Of a stretch of DNA of 38,533 nt, positions 32,677-38,533 are shown one piece after another. Origin of the DNA: Spirochaetales bacterium (GTDB lineage: Bacteria > Spirochaetota > Spirochaetia > UBA9216); assembly GCA_016342585.1 (NCBI GenBank), contig JAEINK010000049.1:1-38533 (forward strand), given 5' to 3'. The notes below the pieces were generated by a model. That model searched no databases, was not told the origin of the DNA, and was given only the letters and a program-made list of their open reading frames with translations. The position numbers and the translations under genes were made by a program. Numbering within the stretch: the first letter of the stretch is position 1; the number at the start of each line of letters is the position of its first letter.

Positions 32677-33663
32677 TTATTTAACGGCCGCCCCTCTCTC
32701 CATATAGGAAATCGTCCTGTGCCTGATAAAGGTATGAAGGCTTTTTCCATCTTCCAGGTTTTCTCCCGGCAGGAACCCGCCGGCCATGGAGTGGTGCCCC
32801 CCGCCAAAACCCCGCCCTTCCAGGATATACCGGACCATTTTTTCCGCACTGACAGTAGAGATTATACTGCGCAGTGAAAATTTAATCCCGGCATCTCTTG
32901 GCGAATAGGCGACGACAACATCAACACCGGCGATCGTCACAACAATATCACTGGCCGCCCCCAGAAGAGAATCATTGCAGTTATCAAGGTAGAGAAACCC
33001 AACCTCACCATAAACTTCTATGGTGCTGAAAGCCCGGGCATAATCTTCAAGGTCCGCCTTGCTTATCTGATTTCCCTTCAATTCGGTAATCAGGGAAATG
33101 TCCGACAAGCGGTAGAGTTGGTAAAACATATTAATATCAAGTTCAGCAACTCCCCGGGTTAAATCACTGGTATCCATAAAAATTCCGTAAAGCAGGGCTG
33201 TTGCAATATTTCTTGGAATATCGATCTTATTTTCTAAAAAATATTCGGTGATAATGCTGGAACAGGCCCCCACATCACTCCTTATATCTGTAAAACGGCA
33301 ACCACTATCACCTTCATTCACTTCATGATGGTCAATCACAGCAACCTCATCGGTAACAAGATCTGTGACATTGGCATTGCCTTTCTGAACATCCACCAAA
33401 ACCGTCCAGTCCTCTTCTCCCAAGCTAGCTACATCAGAGGCGAGCCTCATCTCCACCCCGAAGAGTTCAAGCATCTTAAGTGAATTGGATTTCTCCATCT
33501 CGTTTTCATACACGATTACAGCTTTGACTCCCCTCTCTTTTAAGAGATACTGAAGCCCCAGGGAGGAGGCAATAGCGTCCGGATCGGGAACATTGTGGGG
33601 CTGAATAAAAACCTCATCGGGAGCATTCCTCAAAAGGGAAACCAATTCATCAAGTCTTGTCAT
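32677..33663 (-). CDS. DHH-family phosphoesterase (NrnA-like, DHH-DHHA1)
   Basis: The 328-residue protein has the metal-binding motifs of bifunctional oligoribonuclease/pAp phosphatase NrnA. These are PHNVPDPDAIASSLGLQ, VLVDVQ, VIDHHE (DHH motif) and GIFMDTSDL in the first domain, and GRGFGGGHHSMAGGFLPGE as the DHHA1 signature. Such enzymes degrade short RNA or cyclic-dinucleotide products and pAp using Mn2+. The exact substrate is not decided by sequence. Its ATG lies inside the 3' end of the UPF0178 gene (14-nt overlap), with AGGAGGAAGT upstream. It is the last gene of the manA operon and differs from the DHH-CBS protein at 24.5-25.8 kb. Confidence 0.9.
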   Translation of the reverse strand: MTRLDELVSLLRNAPDEVFIQPHNVPDPDAIASSLGLQYLLKERGVKAVIVYENEMEKSNSLKMLELFGVEMRLASDVASLGEEDWTVLVDVQKGNANVTDLVTDEVAVIDHHEVNEGDSGCRFTDIRSDVGACSSIITEYFLENKIDIPRNIATALLYGIFMDTSDLTRGVAELDINMFYQLYRLSDISLITELKGNQISKADLEDYARAFSTIEVYGEVGFLYLDNCNDSLLGAASDIVVTIAGVDVVVAYSPRDAGIKFSLRSIISTVSAEKMVRYILEGRGFGGGHHSMAGGFLPGENLEDGKSLHTFIRHRTISYMERGAAVK

Positions 33664-34129
33664 TTACTTCCTCCTGCGCCTTTAAGAGTTTTCGTAATTC
33701 CCGGTCAAAACAGTTGGCAAACTTCTGTACCTCTTTGGGACTGAATTGCTTATTTCCGGGATCCACAACACCGGTAAAACGCATCTCATACATGAAATCC
33801 CGGAGAGATAACCTCTCCTTGATATTATTCTGTGTAAACTGCTCCCCCCTGTCATTGAGGACAACCGCCTCTTTTTCCAGCAGGCGGGCCGCCAGGGGAA
33901 TATCCCGGGTAACAGCTATATGACCGGACTCAATATGCTCAGTAATATAATCATCCGCTACCCCGTCACCGGCCTCAACCACAACCATTTTTACATAATC
34001 CGATTGCTCGAAAGGAATATTTCTGTTGGCCACAAAGGTACACTCAAGCTTCTCTCTATTGGAAGCCCGGATGATTACAGTCCGCACCTGAATGGGGCAT
34101 GAATCGGCATCTAACCAGATCTTTATCAT
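33650..34129 (-). CDS. UPF0178 (YaiI/YqxD, DUF188) family protein
   Basis: The 159-residue product is recognisable from WLDADSCPIQVRTVIIRAS at the start, FVANRNIP, VEAGDGVADDYI, GHIAVTRDIPLAARLL and VVLNDRGEQFT. These blocks form a PIN-like fold with conserved aspartates (D7, D54, D59 region), so a nuclease role is often suggested but not shown. The start codon follows the manA stop without a gap (TAGATG). The end overlaps the DHH phosphoesterase by 14 nt. All three genes are therefore translationally coupled. Confidence 0.92.
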   Translation of the reverse strand: MIKIWLDADSCPIQVRTVIIRASNREKLECTFVANRNIPFEQSDYVKMVVVEAGDGVADDYITEHIESGHIAVTRDIPLAARLLEKEAVVLNDRGEQFTQNNIKERLSLRDFMYEMRFTGVVDPGNKQFSPKEVQKFANCFDRELRKLLKAQEEVNDKT

Positions 34130-35359
34130 CTACTCTTTACCGGGAATTCCAGCAGAATAGAGGCTCCCGTGCCCCTCTATCCGGCAGAGCCCCGCTGCAG
34201 CAGAGACAAAAAAGGAGTCACCTTTTTCAAGATTAATGCTATCTGCTTCTTCACCACTCCCGGTTGTACATAAAAGGGTCCCATCGAGGCAAATCATAAT
34301 CTGGGCAGAATCAACCACCAGATTCACGGATGTCCCGGAGGCTTCTATCTTCTTTAAAACAAACTCTTCCGCAGGAACAGGGTAGACTGTGACACCGGCT
34401 TCCGAAACTGGGGTGACAAGTTCTGGAGTTCTGGAAGAAAAAGAGAGACAGGAAAGGAGTTCGGGGACATCCACATTCTTGGGTGTAAGCCCCCCCCGAA
34501 GGACATTATCGGAATTAGCCATCAGCTCCATCCCAGTGCCATCAAGGTAGGCATGAAGTTCCCCGGCAGGGATGTACACAGCCTCACCAGGTTTCAGTTC
34601 AAGAATATTCAGGTAAAGGGGTGAAAGGATACCCGGGTCTCCAGGATAGAGTTCAGCAAACTTCTTTATCCATTTTGACACAAGTGCGGAAAAGTATCCT
34701 GTATCGTCTGTGTCACCAGTCCCACCGTCGCAATTTTTCAGGCAGGTTTCTATCAGCCTCTTTTGTCCCCCCCTTTCCATACTCATGAGCCCTTCAAGGA
34801 ATCCCTTAAGTGCCTCCCGATCATCACTTTTAGAAAAGTGTTCAATAAGCTCCTCCGCCTCAGACAAGCCGCCGAAAGCCTTAAAATGGGCTGCAATTTC
34901 ATCTCGCGACCGAAATCCCCACATGGCCGTAAAAGGGGTCAAAGCACAGAGGATCTCAGGTTTATGATTATCATCCTTGTAGTTTCTGTTAAAGGCATCA
35001 AAAGGGACTTTTAAAGTGTTCTCCAGTCCATACCCCTCCTCAGCCTGTGCCTTGCTGGGGTGAGCCTGAATGGAGAGCGGGGCTCCGGCAGCCAGGACCT
35101 TGAAAAGAAAGGGTAATTTACCCTCAAAACGGTTTGCAGCTATCGAACCAAGAAAAGTTTCAGGGTCTCTCCCTATAAGCTCTCCCAGAGGACCCTCATC
35201 CGTCATGGAGGGAGCCTTCGGATGTGCTCCCATCCAGAGTTCAGCCATGGGTTTATTCTCCGGGTTGTTGATTCCAAGGAGGGTGGTAAAAGAACTCTTA
35301 GAACCCCAAGCATAGTTTTGAACGATATTATCAAGTTTAAAGAAATATTTACTTTTCAT
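34130..35359 (-). CDS. manA: Mannose-6-phosphate isomerase, type I
   Basis: This zinc enzyme interconverts mannose-6-phosphate and fructose-6-phosphate. The type I signatures are present: NYAWGSKSSF, PMAELWMGAHPKAPS, LSIQAHPSKAQAEEG (zinc Gln and His), DDNHKPEILCAL (Glu ligand) and VYIPAGELHAYLDGTGMELMA (His ligand plus catalytic region), followed by NVLRGGLTPK. At 409 residues it has the usual length. The ATG has no strong ribosome binding site. TAAAAT (35371-35366) ends 6 nt before it, so a leaderless mRNA is possible. UPF0178 and DHH genes follow without gaps. The divergent pfp gene uses fructose-6-phosphate, the product of this enzyme. Confidence 0.95.
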   Translation of the reverse strand: MKSKYFFKLDNIVQNYAWGSKSSFTTLLGINNPENKPMAELWMGAHPKAPSMTDEGPLGELIGRDPETFLGSIAANRFEGKLPFLFKVLAAGAPLSIQAHPSKAQAEEGYGLENTLKVPFDAFNRNYKDDNHKPEILCALTPFTAMWGFRSRDEIAAHFKAFGGLSEAEELIEHFSKSDDREALKGFLEGLMSMERGGQKRLIETCLKNCDGGTGDTDDTGYFSALVSKWIKKFAELYPGDPGILSPLYLNILELKPGEAVYIPAGELHAYLDGTGMELMANSDNVLRGGLTPKNVDVPELLSCLSFSSRTPELVTPVSEAGVTVYPVPAEEFVLKKIEASGTSVNLVVDSAQIMICLDGTLLCTTGSGEEADSINLEKGDSFFVSAAAGLCRIEGHGSLYSAGIPGKE

Positions 35360-35478
35360 ACTCTGATTTTACCAGATCTTGTTATCCTTTTCACTATCAG
35401 AACAATATTATAATCCTCTATATTTATTAACATTTTATGAATATTGCCCCTGGGGTTATGATCTAGAGCACTCAAACC

Positions 35479-35508
35479 TTGAAAGCAAACTGATTAATAG
35501 TTTATAAA
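35479..35508 (+). promoter_or_regulatory. Sigma-70-type promoter of pfp
   Basis: TTGAAA (35479-35484), an 18-nt spacer and TATAAA (35503-35508) precede the gene. Transcription would start near 35515, leaving a leader of about 22 nt with GAGG as ribosome binding site. Confidence 0.6.
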
Positions 35509-35537
35509 TGAAGAAACCGAAATAAACGAGGTAAATG

Positions 35538-37196
35538 ATGACAAATATGTCCAAACTTCAGGAAGCAAGGTACAAATACACCCCAGCACTTCCTTCAATT
35601 TATTCAAACAAACCGGAAGACATTAAGGTAAGCATGGGGAAACCCACAGAATCCGTCTCCGATCAAGCCGCACTGAAACAGCTTTTTGATGCAACCTATG
35701 GAGAACCAGAAGCTGTATTTGAAAAGGGTTCAAACCCGGATGCAAAAAAGAAAATTAATGTTGGCGTCATCCTCTCCGGAGGACAGGCCCCCGGCGGACA
35801 CAATGTAATTGCCGGTCTCTTTGACGGAATCAAAGCGGGAAACCCCGATTCCAAACTCTACGGATTCCTGGGCGGCCCTTCCGGAATTATCGAAGACAAG
35901 GCCATTGAAATTACCTCCGAATACCTTGACGGCTATAGAAACACAGGTGGATTCGATATCATTGGTTCCGGCAGAACTAAGCTCGAATCGGAAGAACATT
36001 TTGACATGGCCCTTGAAGTCTGTGCGAAAAAAGGAATCACAGCCGTGGTCATCATCGGTGGTGATGACTCCAATACCAATGCGGCGCTCCTTGGTGAATA
36101 CTTTGCCAAAAAGAAAAGTGGTGTTCAGGTTATCGGTGTTCCCAAAACCATCGATGGCGACCTAAAAAACGAATCCATAGAAATCTCTTTCGGATTTGAT
36201 ACCGCCACAAAAACCTACTCCGAGCTTATCGGAAACATAATGAGAGATTCGAACTCAGCCAAGAAGTACTGGCACTTCATTAAGCTCATGGGACGTTCTG
36301 CTTCCCATATCGCTTTAGAGTGTGCCCTTGAAACACATCCCAACATTACCATAATCTCCGAAGAGGTTGAGCAGAAACAGAAAACCTTGAGTGAGATCAT
36401 CGATGAAGTAACAAAGGTTGTTATGCAGAGATCCGAAAATGGAGAATCCTTCGGTGTTGCCCTCATCCCCGAAGGACTCATCGAGTTCATCCCCGAGATG
36501 AAAATCCTCATCTCTGAGCTGAACAACATAATGGCAGAGAATGCAACACATTTTGCAACCCTTCACACCTTTGAAGATCAGTCCGAATGGATTAACAAGA
36601 ACCTTTCCAAAGACTCATCCTATGCCTTCTCCATCCTCCCCAATAATATTCAGCGGCAGCTTCTCATGGACAGAGATCCTCATGGAAATGTTCAGGTCAG
36701 CCGAATTGAAACGGAAAAACTCATCATCGAGATGGTTGAGGACAAACTCAAAGAGTTCAAGAACGCCGGAAAGTTCAGTGGAAGCTTCAGCTCACAGAAT
36801 CATTTCTTCGGTTATGAGGGACGATGTGCCTTCCCATCAAACTTTGACTCAAGCTACTGTTATTCCCTGGGTTACAACGCTTTCTTCCTGATTGCGGCGG
36901 GACTCACCGGCTATATGTCGGCCATCAAGAACCTTGCAAAACCTGCTTCAGATTGGGTTGCCGGAGGTATTCCCTTAACAATGATGATGAATATGGAGAC
37001 CCGACACGGGAAGTCTAAACCTGTTATCAAGAAGGCTCTCGTTGAGCTCGACCAGGCTCCTTTCAAGGCTTTCGCCGCCAATCGTGAGGAGTGGGCTCTT
37101 CGAACCTCTTTCAAGTACCCCGGTGCGATTCAGTACTATGGTCCCGATGAGGTTTGTAATCGGCCAACTGAGACTCTTATTCTCGAGAGTAAATAG
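35538..37196 (+). CDS. pfp: Diphosphate-fructose-6-phosphate 1-phosphotransferase (PPi-dependent phosphofructokinase)
   Basis: The 552-residue enzyme phosphorylates fructose-6-phosphate with pyrophosphate, reversibly, in glycolysis. It belongs to the long PFP class known from spirochaetes and plants (beta-subunit type). The substrate loops are [40 protein letters not shown] and [13 protein letters not shown]. The Asp-Asp of GGDDS and the Lys of PKTIDGD are the residues associated with PPi rather than ATP use. GAGG lies 6 nt before ATG 35538 and 3 nt before ATG 35535, so the second is preferred. A strong terminator follows. Codon choice looks like that of a well expressed gene (inference by eye). 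Confidence 0.96.
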   Translation: MTNMSKLQEARYKYTPALPSIYSNKPEDIKVSMGKPTESVSDQAALKQLFDATYGEPEAVFEKGSNPDAKKKINVGVILSGGQAPGGHNVIAGLFDGIKAGNPDSKLYGFLGGPSGIIEDKAIEITSEYLDGYRNTGGFDIIGSGRTKLESEEHFDMALEVCAKKGITAVVIIGGDDSNTNAALLGEYFAKKKSGVQVIGVPKTIDGDLKNESIEISFGFDTATKTYSELIGNIMRDSNSAKKYWHFIKLMGRSASHIALECALETHPNITIISEEVEQKQKTLSEIIDEVTKVVMQRSENGESFGVALIPEGLIEFIPEMKILISELNNIMAENATHFATLHTFEDQSEWINKNLSKDSSYAFSILPNNIQRQLLMDRDPHGNVQVSRIETEKLIIEMVEDKLKEFKNAGKFSGSFSSQNHFFGYEGRCAFPSNFDSSYCYSLGYNAFFLIAAGLTGYMSAIKNLAKPASDWVAGGIPLTMMMNMETRHGKSKPVIKKALVELDQAPFKAFAANREEWALRTSFKYPGAIQYYGPDEVCNRPTETLILESK

Positions 37197-37224
37197 TTTT
37201 ACATAATTTTTTTTGGTTTTTATA

Positions 37225-37252
37225 CCGCCTGGATTTACAGGCGGTTTTTTTT
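37225..37252 (+). terminator. Rho-independent terminator of pfp
   Basis: A perfect 7-bp stem, CCGCCTG with CAGGCGG (37225-37231, 37238-37244), has a 6-nt loop and is followed by eight T. It starts 29 nt after the stop. Confidence 0.95.
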
Positions 37253-37724
37253 ATTTTTTTAAAGAAGGGGAAGGCTCCCCTTTCGCTCCAGCCCGGCTTT
37301 TTCCTCGCTCCTTTACCGGCGCCCCTACGGTCTGCCGGGGCCCTCGGGCCGGTCTTGCGCTATCCTCTCTTTTTACCTTTTTGTTTCATAAGGCGATGGG
37401 TTTGTTCTCTTTTCTGTTTTACTTGATTTTTCTTTTGACACAGATGTGTTGGGTCCGGCCCTTGGAGCCGGATATCCAAAAGAGTTTTTAAGTAGATGTT
37501 TTTCTTTTGGAAAAACTCCATATTTAAATAAAACTCCGGATTCTTACAAGGTAAGAGTCACTTACTCCTGGTTTCTTTTATTTTACCATTCGCTCCTTCC
37601 CGTCAAGGTCGTGGCCGTACTTCAAGGAAGTACGGTTCTTCGTTCCTCAGAAACCGGATTCCAAGGAATCTAAACTGGATCGTCGGCTCATTAGGCGGGG
37701 TTAAAGAAAACAGGAGGTTTTGCC
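37253..37724 (+). other. Hairpin-rich, pyrimidine-rich non-coding leader of the GxxExxY gene
   Basis: About 470 bases show no credible gene, and the short open frames here have low-complexity products. Visible perfect hairpins are AAGGGGA/TCCCCTT (37265-37282), TCCGGC/GCCGGA (37454-37459 with 37467-37472), CCGTACTTC/GAAGTACGG (37615-37623 with 37627-37635, loop of 3) and GATTCC/GGAATC (37657-37670). The bases rich in C and T cluster at 37270-37440. The last 155 bases share ordered blocks with the leader of the decayed copy at 17.1-17.2 kb. It may be part of a repeated mobile cassette. Confidence 0.5.
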
Positions 37725-38096
37725 ATGTCAGTTAATTTGTTTCTCGAATTGTCTCATGCCATTATAGGTGCTTGTTTCAATGTTCATAATTATCTTGGGG
37801 CTTGTCTTCCGGAAGCTGTTTACCACCGGTCGTTGGAAATCGAATTGGAATGTCAGGGAAATAAGTTCGCATCGGAAAGGTATTTTCCGGTTCATTACAA
37901 GGGACAGCTTGCCGGGCAGTTTTTTGCCGATCTTGTCGTAAAGGACAAGATTATTTTAGAATTAAAGTCCACACTCATTATTAAGGAAATATACCGTACT
38001 CAACTGCTCAATTATCTAAAGCTCTCTGGGCTTCGGGTTGGGTACATTATTAACTTCTACTGCGAAAAAGTTGAATTTGAACGGTTTGTTGTTTAA
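37725..38096 (+). CDS. GxxExxY family protein (PDDEXK_3-like nuclease fold)
   Basis: This 123-residue protein matches the GxxExxY family. A helix ELSHAIIGACFNVHNYLGACLPEAVYHRSLEIEL contains Glu30 and Tyr33 of the motif, although the leading Gly is Cys here. It is followed by KFASERYFPVHYKGQLAG, then Asp69, Glu79 and Lys81 in FADLVVKDKIILELK, and TQLLNYLKLSGLRVGYIINF. The D...ExK pattern is that of PD-(D/E)XK nucleases. The biological role is unknown, but many genomes hold several copies. AGGAGG lies 7 nt before the ATG. A broken paralogue with the same leader is at 17231-17555, so this family has moved or duplicated within this genome. Confidence 0.88.
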   Translation: MSVNLFLELSHAIIGACFNVHNYLGACLPEAVYHRSLEIELECQGNKFASERYFPVHYKGQLAGQFFADLVVKDKIILELKSTLIIKEIYRTQLLNYLKLSGLRVGYIINFYCEKVEFERFVV

Positions 38097-38137
38097 CGAC
38101 CGTTCTGTTTATTTCAAAGATCTGATACCGAACAAAT

Positions 38138-38175
38138 AGTTGGAGCAGTCCGGGCAAAAGCCCGGCAGCTCAACT
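38138..38175. other. Long imperfect hairpin after the GxxExxY gene
   Basis: An inner stem CCGGGC/GCCCGG with an AAAA loop (38150-38155, 38160-38165) is enclosed by AGTTGGAGC pairing with GCTCAACT (38138-38146, 38168-38175) with one bulged G. No T run follows on either strand. The ends GTTGG and TCAAC recall integron attC core sites but have the wrong order for attC. Confidence 0.6.
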
Positions 38176-38192
38176 AGGAAGTCCGGTAAAAA

Positions 38193-38533
38193 TCAATTGC
38201 CTTCAAATATTGTACTTAAAATTATCAAGTAAATCACACTCACGCCAATACCAAACATAAAACAAAGTCTTAATATTTTTAACCTTTTTAATGTCTTATT
38301 CTCTTCACTGCGTATTTTATAAATAAACGAGAAGTATTCACTAGTATTGGTATTTAATGGAAATACTAATGGTTTATGGTGTTGATGATATTTTTCTGGA
38401 TACTTATTTTTCAACACTGATGTCAACTTTAATTCATAAACCATAAATAGCACACTCATAACATATAGAAGTCTTAGCGTAGCTGCAATAAAAAAGATCC
38501 ATTCCGATACCCAAGATACCTGTGAGAAAAAAT
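38193..38533 (-). CDS. Small membrane protein with two transmembrane segments, 5' end outside the window
   Basis: The frame stays open to the window edge on the minus strand, so the visible 112 codons may lack the start. ATG 38459 would give 88 residues but would cut into the first hydrophobic segment (WIFFIAATLRLLYVMSVLFM). A polar middle contains ELKLTSVLKNKYPEKYHQH and a basic stretch. A second transmembrane helix lies near the end (LCFMFGIGVSVIYLIILSTI). The layout of helix, LK..YPE.Y, and helix recalls UspB-like proteins, but the similarity is by topology only. It is AT-rich compared with the core genes. Confidence 0.55.
   Translation of the reverse strand, partial: FFSQVSWVSEWIFFIAATLRLLYVMSVLFMVYELKLTSVLKNKYPEKYHQHHKPLVFPLNTNTSEYFSFIYKIRSEENKTLKRLKILRLCFMFGIGVSVIYLIILSTIFEGN

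Noticed and set aside
37213..37491. Open frame of 92 codons just after pfp
   Set aside because: It starts inside the pfp terminator, has a low-complexity Phe/Leu/Pro-rich product, lacks a ribosome binding site and resembles no protein.
37446..37673. Open frame of 75 codons before the GxxExxY gene
   Set aside because: It runs through three perfect hairpins, has no ribosome binding site, and the region is better explained as a leader shared with the decayed copy.
38138..38175. Integron attC site
   Set aside because: attC needs RYYYAAC at the 5' side and GTTRRRY at the 3' side. Here the order is reversed, and no integrase or cassette array is present.

Overview
The window reads like a chromosomal segment of a free-living spirochaete of the Spirochaeta/Treponema type. 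The basis is a pyrophosphate-dependent phosphofructokinase, exported proteins whose mature ends begin AGGSQES or SGGSEGG, and a cysS gene beside an ECF sigma factor (an arrangement I recall from Treponema, not checked here). Genes lie on both strands in short, tightly packed operons. I saw no rRNA, tRNA, CRISPR array or complete insertion sequence.

Layout. 0-5.5 kb: a possible IS end at the left edge, a membrane-anchored Holliday-resolvase-like protein, valS, an exported relative of isoaspartyl methyltransferases, and a double cyclic-nucleotide-domain regulator. 5.6-10.4 kb (minus strand): cysS, ECF sigma factor, zinc anti-sigma factor, an exported unknown protein, and a membrane-anchored IPT/TIG plus transglutaminase-fold protein whose catalytic Cys is Ser. 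10.5-16.9 kb: murB-mgtE, a first acetate kinase, a probable outer-membrane beta protein, and a second, longer acetate kinase. 17.0-18.7 kb: an AT-rich decayed island with a wrecked GxxExxY gene, a truncated esterase and a probably truncated cupin. 18.8-22.5 kb: aroF with a DJ-1 gene, a divergent 7TM LuxR regulator, and an ArsC/Spx-like gene with an MBL hydrolase. 22.7-27.4 kb: asnS-hisI, a DHH-CBS protein, a VOC protein, and an aldo/keto reductase broken by one in-frame TGA. 27.5-31.0 kb: an exported VWA protein with an inserted YfaP/DUF2135-like domain and a CsgG-like tail, divergent from a two-gene envelope operon. 31.1-37.2 kb: a GNAT protein, a methyltransferase, manA-UPF0178-DHH phosphoesterase, and pfp. 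37.2-38.5 kb: a hairpin-rich non-coding stretch, an intact GxxExxY gene, and a partial small membrane protein.

How it works together. Two acetate kinases and the PPi-dependent phosphofructokinase point to fermentative sugar metabolism with acetate as a product. manA feeds mannose-6-phosphate into the same route. The ECF operon and the VWA/two-gene locus look like two separate envelope systems, and these are the least explained parts of the window. A recurring signal is that several first genes of transcripts have a -10-like box only 6-13 nt before the ATG, mostly with no clear Shine-Dalgarno sequence. Downstream operon genes have clear ribosome binding sites. This suggests frequent leaderless or near-leaderless mRNAs.
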